Shown here one piece after another: positions 1 through 8,543 of a stretch of DNA of 64,000 nt (positions are counted from its first letter, which is position 1; each line of letters opens with the position of its first letter). The DNA comes from an uncultured Prevotellaceae bacterium (GTDB lineage Bacteria; Bacteroidota; Bacteroidia; Bacteroidales; Bacteroidaceae). The notes under the pieces were generated by a model. It did no database searches. It was not told where the DNA came from and saw nothing but the letters and a program-made list of their open reading frames with translations. The stretch spans positions 47,286 to 111,285 of the forward strand of contig CACXMM010000005.1 in assembly GCA_902768785.1 (NCBI GenBank). Direction: 5' to 3'. A program made the translations under genes and the position numbers.

Positions 1-219
1 GAACGACGGCAGCAGGACTTCGAGCGGCGCCTTACCACCGATGACCACTGTATGGAGATCATCGGTATGGCACGGACAGAGAAGGGCAGCCGCTATTTCA
101 TCTGCAAGAACTCCTGGGGCACGAAGAATCCCTTCGGGGGATGGATGTACCTCAGTGAGAACTATGTAAGGGCCAAGACCATTGCAGTATGGATCAACCA
201 GTCAGCACTGAACAACTGA
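1..219 (+). CDS. C1-family cysteine peptidase (aminopeptidase C-like), C-terminal fragment
   Basis: Only the last 72 codons are inside the window; the gene starts before base 1. The fragment has the C-terminal half of a papain-like (C1B, bleomycin hydrolase/aminopeptidase C) active site: the catalytic His in DDHCMEI (residue 16 of the fragment) and the catalytic Asn in KNSWG (residue 37), followed by the typical GGWMYLSENYV tail. The catalytic Cys must lie upstream, out of view. It ends 17 bases before the stop of the convergent BspA-like gene. Family assignment is fairly secure; whether the protein is cytoplasmic or exported cannot be judged. Confidence 0.85.
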   Translation, partial: ERRQQDFERRLTTDDHCMEIIGMARTEKGSRYFICKNSWGTKNPFGGWMYLSENYVRAKTIAVWINQSALNN

Positions 220-236
220 ATCTATGGCCTTCCGAC

Positions 237-2426
237 TCACTGAATCACCACCCGGCGGCCATCAATGATGTAGATGCCCTTTTGGGTGGGCAGCTCGTTC
301 AGCTTGCGACCGTCGAGGGTGTAGATGCCCTTCACAGTGGTTGCTTTGGCGGGAACCGCTTCGATGTGGGTGGCGATGCCTGTGACTACATCTGTGAAGT
401 AGCCCGGGTTGCTCGTGCCACCGTCGATGTGGGCATAAGCCTTGTCAATGTGGTTGGCATCATAGGTCGTGCCGTGACCGCCCACCAGGCTGGTGCAGCC
501 GTCGAACATATCATTGGATTGTATCACTGCTGCCGTACTCCAGCCATCGCCCACATAGATGGTGTGCAATTTGGTGCATCCAGAGAACATCAAATTCATA
601 TAGGCCACCTTGGACGTGTTGAAACTGCTCAGGTCGAGGCTCGTCAAGCTACTACAGCCGTCGAACAATTTGGACATGCCTGTCACCTTGGACGTATTGA
701 AGTGGCTCACATCAATGTTCGTCAATTTTATACAGCTTTCGAACATATGAGTCATATCGGTCACCTCGCTGGTGTTCAGATACTCCATACCCGTGATGGA
801 TTCAAGGTTCTTCATGAAATAGAACCAATCGTAGGTTGTCGTCGGGCGGGCACTAGCGAACGAAGAGTTAAAGACCACCTGGGTCACGCTGGCATTGGTG
901 CCGTCGGTGTCCCAATCAGTATCGGTTTTGCCCGTGTTCAGGTTATATTTCGTGCCCTCGCGGCTGTTGCGCTGGGTGTCGTAGTAGAATGTCAGCGTCG
1001 TGTTCGACGGTGTGTAGCAGGCATAGACCTCACGCGTAGCTCCATCGGTGAGGTATCCCGGGTTGTTCGTGCCACCGTCGATGTGCGCATATGTCGCGTC
1101 CGTCGGATTGGATGAGCTGTAGGCCGTGCTCTGACCGCCCTTCAGGAAGATGCAATGATTGAACATATTAATGGATGATTTCAAGGCAGCCGTGCTCCAG
1201 CCATCGCCCACATAGATGGTCCGTAGATGAGTGCAGGTATTGAACATGTTACCCATGTTGGTCACCTTGGCCGTGTTGAAACTGCTCAAGTCAAGACTTT
1301 TCAGCATTAAGCAGTCAGCGAACATGGATTGCATGCTGGTCACCTTGGACGTGTTGAAGTGGCTCACATCTACGCTCGCCAAACTTATGCATCTATGGAA
1401 CATCCAACCCATATTGGTCACCTCGCTGGTGTTCAGGTACTCCATACCCGTGATGGATTCAAGGTTCTCCATGTTATAGAACCAATCGTAGGTCGTCGTC
1501 GGGCGGGCATCAGCGAACGAGGAGTCAAAGACAACCTTGGTCACATTTTTATAGGTGCCGTCTTTGTCTATTGACCAGCCGGGCTTGTCGGTGCCCGTGT
1601 TCAAGTCATAGGCCGTGCCTGGGCGGGAATCGCGCTGGGTGTCGTAGTAGAACGTCAATGTCTTGTTCTCAGACGTGTAGCAGGCATAGGCCTCGGGCAC
1701 CTTCTCGGTGAAGTATCCCGGGTTGCTCGGGCCGCCATCGATGTGGGCATATGTCGCGTCCGTCGGGTTAGATGAGCTGTAGGCCGTGCCCTGGCCGCCC
1801 ACCAGACTGACGCAATCATGGAACATTACTTCGGAAAATGTCACGGCAGCCGTGCTCCAGCCATCGCCCACATAGATGGTCTCCAGATTCCAGTCACCAC
1901 TAAACAACTGGTACATGTTGGTCACCTTGGACGTGTTGAAACTGCTCAAATCAAGGCTCGTCAAAAACTGGCAGGCGGCGAACATGCTGTTCATGCTTGT
2001 CACCTTGGCCGTGTTGAAGTGGCTCAAGTCTATGCTCGATAATTCATTACAGAAAGCAAACATCCAATCCATATTGGTCACCTCGCTGGTGTTCAGGTAG
2101 TTTAATCCCGTGATAGATTGAAGATTTGTCATTTCATTGAACCATCCGTAGGTGGTTGTGGGACGGGCTGCGGCGAACGAAAAGTTAAAGACCACCCTGG
2201 TCACATTTTTATTGGTGCCATCGGTTTTCCAACCGGGGTGGTTCTCGCCGGTGTTCAAGTCATAGGTAGTGCCCGTGCGTGAGCGTCTGTTGTTGTCGCA
2301 GTAGAACGTGAGCGTCTTGTTCTCAGACGTGTAGCAGGCATAGGCCTCTTGGGCATTGGCGCCAAGGGCACACATCAAGGTTGCCACCAGGACGGCCATT
2401 CTTCGGAGTATAGTTTTCGGTTTCAT
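237..2426 (-). CDS. BspA-like (DUF285) surface protein with three tandem modules
   Basis: A 729-residue exported protein. The N-terminus (MKPKTILRRMAVLVATLM...ANAQ) is a signal peptide. The rest is three copies of a module of about 220 residues, starting near residues 27, 245 and 466. Each opens with E(A/V)YACYT and contains repeats of the BspA/DUF285 leucine-rich type (FNTSKVTNM, LDLSSFNTS, YLNTSEVTNM) and a shared YVGDGWSTAA segment. The C-terminus (YTLDGRKLNELPTQKGIYI) resembles the tail of the large surface protein at 46873-50490 and may be a sorting or anchoring tail. Such proteins are usually surface-exposed and often adhesive; no ligand can be inferred. A promoter lies upstream at 2497-2528. 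Confidence 0.85.
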   Translation of the reverse strand: MKPKTILRRMAVLVATLMCALGANAQEAYACYTSENKTLTFYCDNNRRSRTGTTYDLNTGENHPGWKTDGTNKNVTRVVFNFSFAAARPTTTYGWFNEMTNLQSITGLNYLNTSEVTNMDWMFAFCNELSSIDLSHFNTAKVTSMNSMFAACQFLTSLDLSSFNTSKVTNMYQLFSGDWNLETIYVGDGWSTAAVTFSEVMFHDCVSLVGGQGTAYSSSNPTDATYAHIDGGPSNPGYFTEKVPEAYACYTSENKTLTFYYDTQRDSRPGTAYDLNTGTDKPGWSIDKDGTYKNVTKVVFDSSFADARPTTTYDWFYNMENLESITGMEYLNTSEVTNMGWMFHRCISLASVDVSHFNTSKVTSMQSMFADCLMLKSLDLSSFNTAKVTNMGNMFNTCTHLRTIYVGDGWSTAALKSSINMFNHCIFLKGGQSTAYSSSNPTDATYAHIDGGTNNPGYLTDGATREVYACYTPSNTTLTFYYDTQRNSREGTKYNLNTGKTDTDWDTDGTNASVTQVVFNSSFASARPTTTYDWFYFMKNLESITGMEYLNTSEVTDMTHMFESCIKLTNIDVSHFNTSKVTGMSKLFDGCSSLTSLDLSSFNTSKVAYMNLMFSGCTKLHTIYVGDGWSTAAVIQSNDMFDGCTSLVGGHGTTYDANHIDKAYAHIDGGTSNPGYFTDVVTGIATHIEAVPAKATTVKGIYTLDGRKLNELPTQKGIYIIDGRRVVIQ

Positions 2427-2496
2427 AAGCTTTATCTTTTTAGTCGTTGTTATTAACTGATTGGTCGATAGTTAGCAATCCAAATAGATGATGGTG

Positions 2497-2528
2497 CAAA
2501 TGTATATAATTTTTTTGAAACAGCCAAC
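2497..2528 (-). promoter_or_regulatory. Bacteroidetes-type promoter for the BspA-like gene
   Basis: On the minus strand the -7 box is TACATTTG (2497-2504), matching TAnnTTTG. A weak -33 box GTTG (2525-2528) sits 20 bp upstream. It lies 71 bases before the start codon. Confidence 0.55.
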
Positions 2529-2741
2529 ATTTTCGCGTTTTTTTGCAATCATATAGCAGGTTGCGCCCGACAATGCGCGATCAGGAGAATCCGTCACCAG
2601 CATCGGAATTAGAATAACCCAAATATGTTTGATTTCACATTATCCGCAGAATTTACACAAATGCGATTACTACTTCACCTTCATGCTCATCTCCATCGCT
2701 ATGTTCTTCCTCGTGTTCTTCATGATTTTTAATTATTTTTC

Positions 2742-2772
2742 TTTGCATTGCGGAATATTATTGTTACCTTTG
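2742..2772 (+). promoter_or_regulatory. Bacteroidetes-type promoter for the histidine acid phosphatase
   Basis: TTTG (2742-2745), a 19-bp spacer, then TACCTTTG (2765-2772): a full match to the Bacteroidetes sigma consensus. It supports the start at 2818, 45 bases downstream. Confidence 0.75.
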
Positions 2773-2817
2773 TGGCATCATTTATCAAGAAGACAACAAA
2801 ACTATTCCGCAATCAAT

Positions 2818-4104
2818 ATGAGAAAATTTTTCGTCACTTTGCTGATGACAAGCAGTGTCCTTGTCATGAACGCACAGACAGCCAAGGAGGAGATCGCACA
2901 GAACCCTTGCCTCTCTGCCAGTAACTACCTCGCCTATCCCGGTCCTTCAAAAGAACTCACCAAGGCCCCCAAGGGCTATAAGCCATTCTACATCAGTCAT
3001 TACGGAAGACATGGCTCCCGTTACCTCATTGGTACCGATGACTACTATACGCCCGTGAAGGTGATGGAGGAAGCCGACCAGGCAGGGAAGCTCACAGTGT
3101 TGGGAAAGGATGTGCTGCGCCGTCTCATCATGATCCGTGACGAAGCAGAGAAACGTGACGGGGAACTCACTCAGTTGGGTGCCGAGCAGCATCAGCAGAT
3201 CGCGGCGCGGATGTACGAACGCTTTCCCGAGGTGTTCAAAGGTGATGTGTGCATCGATGCCAAGAGTACTATTGTCATCCGCTGCATCCTCTCCATGGAA
3301 AATGAACTCCACCAGTTCCTGATCAGGAATCCCAAGCTGCGCATCACCCATGATGCCAGTGAACATGATATGTATTTCATGAACCAACAGGACAAACCGT
3401 TGTACGACAAGAAACTGCCACAACGCTCCAAGGTGCTCTTCCAGGAGTTCTGCGACCGGCGTCCTACCCACCAGCGACTCCTCAGTACGCTCTTCAATGA
3501 TCCCGATTACATCCACTATGATGTTGACGGTGAGAAACTCTGTAACACACTCTTTAAACTCGCCAGTAACCTGCAGAGTTCTGAACTCCGGAAGGAGATC
3601 ACCCTCTATGACCTCTTCACTCCGGAAGAGATCTATCAGAACTGGGAGAAAAACAATGTGTGGTGGTATCTCACCTATGCCAACTGCAGCTATAACGGAG
3701 GAACACAGCCTTTCTCACAACGTAACCTCCTGCGGAATATCATCCATCAGGCTGACAGCTGTATAGCATTGGAGCGTCCGGGTGCCACCCTCCGCTTCGG
3801 ACATGAGACCATGGTGATGCCACTCACCTGTCTGCTGAACCTCAACGGCTATGGTGAACAGACGGATGACTTGGAGCAATTGGTGGCAAACGGGTGGTAT
3901 AACTACCGTATCTTCCCCATGGGTGCGAACATCCAGTTCATCTTCTACCGCAAATCCTTCGGCAGTGATGTCATCTTCAAGGTACTGCTCAACGAGAATG
4001 AGGCCACGCTGCCCATCGCTACGGACATGGCCCCATACTACCACTGGAACGACTTCAAGGATTATTTCCTGAAGAAGCTTGATAGTTATTCAGACCAGCC
4101 TTGA
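2818..4104 (+). CDS. Histidine acid phosphatase (MINPP/phytase-like), exported
   Basis: A 428-residue phosphomonoesterase of the two-domain histidine phosphatase superfamily. The catalytic RHGSR motif is at residues 64-68 (nucleophile His65), and the second active-site signature is RFGHE with His329-Glu330. HE rather than HD fits the multiple inositol polyphosphate phosphatase/phytase branch, so an inositol phosphate substrate is plausible but unproven. The start at 2818 is chosen because it gives a clean signal peptide (MRKFFVTLLMTSSVLVMNAQ) and follows a good promoter; the reading frame is open 63 codons further upstream. Location is probably periplasmic or secreted. The last 50 bases overlap the 3' end of the convergent dsbD-like gene. 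Confidence 0.85.
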   Translation: MRKFFVTLLMTSSVLVMNAQTAKEEIAQNPCLSASNYLAYPGPSKELTKAPKGYKPFYISHYGRHGSRYLIGTDDYYTPVKVMEEADQAGKLTVLGKDVLRRLIMIRDEAEKRDGELTQLGAEQHQQIAARMYERFPEVFKGDVCIDAKSTIVIRCILSMENELHQFLIRNPKLRITHDASEHDMYFMNQQDKPLYDKKLPQRSKVLFQEFCDRRPTHQRLLSTLFNDPDYIHYDVDGEKLCNTLFKLASNLQSSELRKEITLYDLFTPEEIYQNWEKNNVWWYLTYANCSYNGGTQPFSQRNLLRNIIHQADSCIALERPGATLRFGHETMVMPLTCLLNLNGYGEQTDDLEQLVANGWYNYRIFPMGANIQFIFYRKSFGSDVIFKVLLNENEATLPIATDMAPYYHWNDFKDYFLKKLDSYSDQP

Positions 4105-6148
4105 GGAAGTCAACATATTTGGCGATGTCCTCATCATAGACGGCAGAGCCCGTGAGGGGATTGCCCTCGTTGTCGAGAGCGACATAGAACGGCTGTGCAT
4201 TGGCACCGAACTTCGAGCGTTGCAGATAGCTCCATTTGTCACCTACGGTGCGCAGCGTACGTTTCTGTCCGTTCTCCTCTGTCACTTCCATCTGCTCTGG
4301 CAGCGGTGTCTTGTCATCCACGAAGAGGGAGATCAGGATATAGTCATCATTCAGGAGGTTAGCCACAGCAGGATCCGTCCATACGGCGGCCTCCATCTTC
4401 CGACAGTTCACACAGCCAAAGCCGGTGAAATCGATGAGAACAGGCTTCCCTTGTGCCTTGGCGGCAGCCATGCCTTCCTCATAGTTCAGGAACTTCGCCC
4501 TTACCTCGTTGGCTTTGTAGAGGTTGAAGTCCTGGGTGCTCATAGGAGGTGCGAAGGCACTGACGGCCTTACACGGTGCTCCCCATAAGCCGGGCACCAT
4601 ATAGATGGCGAAGGCGATGGATACCAGTCCGAGCATGATACATACCACAGGCATGGGCTTATCCATCTCGCCTCCTTCCCAGTCGCTCTGGAACTTCAGC
4701 TTTCCGATGAGGTAGAGGCCCATGGCACCGAAGATGACGATCCACAGACAGAGGAACACCTCACGGTCGAGAAGGCGCCATCCGTAGGCAAGGTCGGCCA
4801 CGGAGAAGAACTTCAGGGCGAAGGCAAGCTCGATGAATCCCAAGGTCACCTTGATGGTATTCATCCATCCTCCCGACTTCGGTGCTTTCTTCAGCCATGT
4901 GGGGAACATGGCAAAGAGCGTGAAGGGCAATGCCAGGGCGAGGGCGAAACCGAACATTCCGATGGCGGGTCCCATGATACTGCCGCTGGTCGTCAGCTCC
5001 ACGAGCAGGAAGCCGATGATGGGTCCTGTACAGGAGAAGCTCACCAATGAGAGGGTGAAGGCCATGAGGAAGATAGAGAGGAGTCCGCTGGTGCTGCTGG
5101 CCTTGCTATCCACCTTATTCGTCCATGAGGAGGGCAGGGTGAGTTCGAACCAGCCGAAGAAGCTGAGTGCGAACACCACGAGCAGCAGACAGAAGAAGAT
5201 GTTAAAGATGGCATTCGTGGAAAGGGCGTTCAGGGCACTGGCACCGAAGATGGCGGTGATGGCCAGACCCAGTGCGAGGTAGATCACCACGATGGAGATG
5301 CCATAGGTGATGGCATCCTTGATCCCTTTCTTCTTATCGTCTTTCGCCCTTTTCAGGAAGAAGCTCACCGTCATGGGGATGATAGGCCATACGCAAGGGG
5401 TGAACAGAGCCACTAATCCTCCCACGAAGCCCATCAGGAAAATATACAGCCAGGAACGGTCCTGACTGCTGTCACCATTGAAGGCCTGCAGTTCCTTGAT
5501 CACCGGTTTCCATAAGCTGTTCACCTCGGTGGAATCGAGGGGAACGACGGCAGCGGCGGCAAGACTGTCGCTATTGACTTTCAGGGAGTCGGCATTGGCA
5601 GTGAGGAGTGCAGCTGTGGCGGCATCCTCCGCATCAGTCACTTCATTTTTTTTTTCGTCCTGAGTAGTCTCAGGAGCATCTTTCGGGCCCTCACCCTTGA
5701 AGTCGAACTCCACCTGTGTGGGAGGCAGACAGCTCTGGTCGTTGCAGGCACCATACTCCAGGAATCCCTTGATATGATAGGTCTTGTCCGTAATCTTGAA
5801 CCGCTGCACGAAAGTCACGTTATGCTCGAAGTAGCGCAGATTCATGTCAAACAGCTTATCGAAGCTGCTGATCTCCTTCCCTTGGGCCTTCAGCTTCCCA
5901 TCAGCCTTTGCACCTTCCACCAGGTCGGTGTTCATGGATGCGGAGATAGGACCGTCGGCGGGTAGTCCGGTGGAATACACATGCCATCCGGCATCGATCT
6001 TACCCGTGAAGATCACATCGACCTCTGTGGGAGATACCTGTTTCTGACTTACCGTGAAATGCACGGGATCTTGCATCTGTGCCTGTGCTGCCACGGCAAA
6101 CACCGTGAGCATCAGCATGAGCATGGTCGTTTTAATCGTTCTTCTCAT
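4055..6148 (-). CDS. dsbD: Thiol:disulfide interchange protein DsbD
   Basis: A 697-residue inner membrane protein that would carry electrons from cytoplasmic thioredoxin to periplasmic substrates. Order of parts: signal peptide (MRRTIKTTMLMLMLTVFAVA); DsbD alpha domain with the cysteine pair in ACNDQSCLPP; an acidic, Ala-rich linker near residues 160-215; eight or so membrane segments starting with WLYIFLMGFVGGLVALFTPC; and a C-terminal thioredoxin domain with Cys579-Val-Asn-Cys582. Length and order match the family. It lies downstream of the desulfidase-like gene on the same strand, separated by an 8-bp word array (6158-6214). Its end overlaps the phosphatase gene antisense by 50 bases. Confidence 0.93.
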   Translation of the reverse strand: MRRTIKTTMLMLMLTVFAVAAQAQMQDPVHFTVSQKQVSPTEVDVIFTGKIDAGWHVYSTGLPADGPISASMNTDLVEGAKADGKLKAQGKEISSFDKLFDMNLRYFEHNVTFVQRFKITDKTYHIKGFLEYGACNDQSCLPPTQVEFDFKGEGPKDAPETTQDEKKNEVTDAEDAATAALLTANADSLKVNSDSLAAAAVVPLDSTEVNSLWKPVIKELQAFNGDSSQDRSWLYIFLMGFVGGLVALFTPCVWPIIPMTVSFFLKRAKDDKKKGIKDAITYGISIVVIYLALGLAITAIFGASALNALSTNAIFNIFFCLLLVVFALSFFGWFELTLPSSWTNKVDSKASSTSGLLSIFLMAFTLSLVSFSCTGPIIGFLLVELTTSGSIMGPAIGMFGFALALALPFTLFAMFPTWLKKAPKSGGWMNTIKVTLGFIELAFALKFFSVADLAYGWRLLDREVFLCLWIVIFGAMGLYLIGKLKFQSDWEGGEMDKPMPVVCIMLGLVSIAFAIYMVPGLWGAPCKAVSAFAPPMSTQDFNLYKANEVRAKFLNYEEGMAAAKAQGKPVLIDFTGFGCVNCRKMEAAVWTDPAVANLLNDDYILISLFVDDKTPLPEQMEVTEENGQKRTLRTVGDKWSYLQRSKFGANAQPFYVALDNEGNPLTGSAVYDEDIAKYVDFLKAGLNNYQASSGNNP

Positions 6149-6157
6149 ATCCTTATC

Positions 6158-6214
6158 TTTTCAATTCTTCAACTCTTCAATTCTTCAACTCTTCAATTCT
6201 TCAATTCTTCAATT
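6158..6214 (-). repeat. 8-bp word array between desulfidase-like gene and dsbD
   Basis: On the plus strand the segment reads as consecutive octamers CTTCAATT or CTTCAACT, about six and a half copies. It fills nearly all of the gap between the stop of the 6215-7531 gene and the start of dsbD, so on the transcript it is the leader of dsbD. Confidence 0.8.
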
Positions 6215-7531
6215 TTACTTATGTGTCATAATGTCGAGCACGAAACGGTCTGTCTCGTCCATGCCCCTACTGCCGATGGCCGTGAGGTTACGGATGCTCT
6301 TATCGACATCATCCTCGATGATGCCCTCTGCGGAGGTGACATATTTATGCTGTATGGCAAGCATGGCACTCATCACCGCGGTACTCACACCCGTAGTGAG
6401 TTTCAGGGCACACGACGGCTTGGCACCGTCGCAGATCATTCCCGTGAGGTTCGCTATCATGTTCTTGACGGAATAGCTGATCTGCTCGAAGCTTCCCCCC
6501 ATCAGGTAGGTGATGCCGCAGCTGCTGCCCGTGCTTGCCACCACACAGCCACACAAAGCACTGAGCGATCCCAGTGTCTGCTTGATATAGATGGCGGTGA
6601 GATTACTGATGATCAAGGCACGGATGAGCTCCTCTTCAGTATTGTGGTTCTCCTCGGCGAACACCACCACAGGCATGGTGGCGCAGATGCCTTGGTTTCC
6701 GCTACCGCTGTTGCTCATCACGGGAATCATCGCCCCTGCCATACGGGCATCGCAGGCACAGCTGGTGACACTGAGCACCTTCGAGAAGATGCTGTCACCC
6801 ATGATGCCGCGCCCCAAGGGAGAGCACATCGTCTTTCCTAACTGATGACCGTAGTTCTCACGGAGTCCGCTGGCTGCTGCCTCGGCGTTCAGTCTTTTGG
6901 CCTCCAAGATAAAACGCAGCTCCTCCACATCGGTCTGCGTGGCAAACTCATACACTTTATGGAGTGTCAGTTCCGGCTCCTGTTCCTCTGTGGAATGTCC
7001 TAAGGTGGCATCTCCTTGTGCTAAGGGAATCTCAGGAATGCTCCTGTCACCCTTCACCTCCTGTCCGTCCTTTGCCAGATAGACGAAATGGGTGTGATGC
7101 GTTTTGATACGTGCCTCTGCCTCATGACCGCCAGCCTGACAAACCACATTGATATAGAGCTTATCGGGATCGTTCTCTTCAAGCTTGATATCCATGCGGT
7201 TCTCGGCAATGAACCGTTTGCCTTCTTCCACGGCCTCACGGTTACAGTCACGCAGCACCTCCAGTTCCAGCTCTGGTCTTCCGATCAAAGCCCCCAGTGC
7301 AACGGCAATGGGCAGTCCGATCATTCCAGTACCGGGAATCCCCACGCCCATGGCATTTTTCAGGATATTGGCACTGAGGCGGATATTGATCTGTTCTGGT
7401 CTGCTACCCAGCAAGGCTGTTGCCTTTGCTACACATAAAGCCACTGCCATGGGCTCTGTACATCCGATGGCAGGTACTACTTGCTGGTGGATCAGTGCGA
7501 TGATCGCGTTCTTCTCTTCTGTAGATAGCAT
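6215..7531 (-). CDS. L-cysteine desulfidase / serine dehydratase alpha-like (UPF0597, CyuA family)
   Basis: A 438-residue cytoplasmic protein of the UPF0597/CyuA family, related to the alpha domain of iron-sulfur L-serine dehydratases. Characterised members split L-cysteine into pyruvate, ammonia and sulfide. Conserved pieces seen: GCTEPMAVA with Cys24, the glycine-rich NSGSGNQGI, and the Cys-rich STGSSCGITYL near the C-terminus, which would supply Fe-S cluster ligands. Length is typical. It is followed on the same strand by dsbD and preceded by cbiB (64-base gap). Desulfidase versus serine deaminase cannot be decided from sequence alone. Confidence 0.85.
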   Translation of the reverse strand: MLSTEEKNAIIALIHQQVVPAIGCTEPMAVALCVAKATALLGSRPEQINIRLSANILKNAMGVGIPGTGMIGLPIAVALGALIGRPELELEVLRDCNREAVEEGKRFIAENRMDIKLEENDPDKLYINVVCQAGGHEAEARIKTHHTHFVYLAKDGQEVKGDRSIPEIPLAQGDATLGHSTEEQEPELTLHKVYEFATQTDVEELRFILEAKRLNAEAAASGLRENYGHQLGKTMCSPLGRGIMGDSIFSKVLSVTSCACDARMAGAMIPVMSNSGSGNQGICATMPVVVFAEENHNTEEELIRALIISNLTAIYIKQTLGSLSALCGCVVASTGSSCGITYLMGGSFEQISYSVKNMIANLTGMICDGAKPSCALKLTTGVSTAVMSAMLAIQHKYVTSAEGIIEDDVDKSIRNLTAIGSRGMDETDRFVLDIMTHK

Positions 7532-7595
7532 TTCCGTTATTGTTTGTCCTTATTACGTTAACTACACTGGTTTGGTGTACTATTCCATTGTATTT

Positions 7596-8543
7596 TTATA
7601 ATAAATTAATAATCGCAAAGACCAACACTACCATGATGATCTCACTCCAGAGGTTTACACGACAGGCAAGGCGCATATCATGGGTGTTCAGCTCACGGGA
7701 ATGGTTACCGATATACGGTTTCTCGATGACTTCCCCGAAATAGGTATGGGTACCGCCGAACTGACAGTTGAGGATCCCTGCCAGGGCACTCTCGGGATAG
7801 CCGCTGTTGGGTGAGGCATGCATCCTTCCGTATTTCCAAACGAATGTCAGGAGCTGCGGCTTTCCTGTCACGAGGATCATCAGCAGGGCGGTGAGGCGGG
7901 CAGGGACATAGTTGGCCACGTCATCGATACGTGCCGCCACGGTACCGAACTCCCGATAGCGTTCTGTACGGTAGCCGATCATGGAGTCGAGGGTGTTGAT
8001 CATCTTATAGGTCATCATACCGGGAACTCCTAAAAGCAGGTACCAGAACAGCGGAGCTATCACCCCGTCGGAGAGGTTCTCCGCCAAAGTCTCCAAGGCA
8101 GCCTGACGAATCTCCTGTGCATCCAGCTGTGAGGTGTCACGTCCTACGATGCGTGCCACCTGTCTCCTACCCTCCTCCAACGACCGGTCTAAGGCTTCGA
8201 ACACCCTACGCACCTCTTTGATCAAGGTGGTACCAGCGAGACAGAAGAAGATGAGCAGACAGGAGAGGATGAAACGGACGACGGTCACGACAGGATGATC
8301 CGACGCCATCCATGTCCCCAGGAAGCCGGCGTCACCGATGATGAGCCAGGTAAGGAAAAAGGTGAGAAGGATCAGGGAAACGGCAAGCACTCCTCCTTTC
8401 ATCCTTCGGTGCACCCCTTGGTTCAGCCGATGCTCCCCTCCGGCAATGGCTTTCCCGAAATAGACCACTGGATGGGGAAGCCACAAGGGATCGCCCATGA
8501 CCTTATCCATCAGCCATCCGATGAGCAGTGCACTATTCGTCAT
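7596..8543 (-). CDS. cbiB: Adenosylcobinamide-phosphate synthase CbiB
   Basis: A 315-residue integral membrane protein that joins aminopropanol phosphate (or a related linker) to adenosylcobyric acid in cobamide synthesis. Seen: the N-terminal GWLMDKVMGDPLWLPHPVVYFG (shown here in part by DPxxxPHPV), several hydrophobic segments, the loop SDGVIAPLFWY, and the family motif PNSGYPESALAG. The start MTNSALL at 8543 is chosen because it fits the family N-terminus and overlaps the upstream aminotransferase-like gene by 11 bases, suggesting coupled translation. Together the pair makes and attaches the linker; no other cobamide genes are in the window. Confidence 0.93.
   Translation of the reverse strand: MTNSALLIGWLMDKVMGDPLWLPHPVVYFGKAIAGGEHRLNQGVHRRMKGGVLAVSLILLTFFLTWLIIGDAGFLGTWMASDHPVVTVVRFILSCLLIFFCLAGTTLIKEVRRVFEALDRSLEEGRRQVARIVGRDTSQLDAQEIRQAALETLAENLSDGVIAPLFWYLLLGVPGMMTYKMINTLDSMIGYRTERYREFGTVAARIDDVANYVPARLTALLMILVTGKPQLLTFVWKYGRMHASPNSGYPESALAGILNCQFGGTHTYFGEVIEKPYIGNHSRELNTHDMRLACRVNLWSEIIMVVLVFAIINLL

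Larger units (their letters stand above)
2427..2817. other. Divergent intergenic region, BspA-like / phosphatase
   Basis: This 391-base stretch separates two divergent genes. It holds a minus-strand promoter near 2500 and a plus-strand promoter at 2742-2772. Codons 2629-2817 are open in the phosphatase frame, but the signal peptide begins at 2818 and the promoter lies inside this extension, so it is treated as non-coding. I see nothing else in it. Confidence 0.6.

Noticed and set aside
189-1115. Open frame of 308 codons on the plus strand inside the BspA-like gene
   Set aside because: Antisense to a repeat protein; it repeats because the gene opposite repeats.
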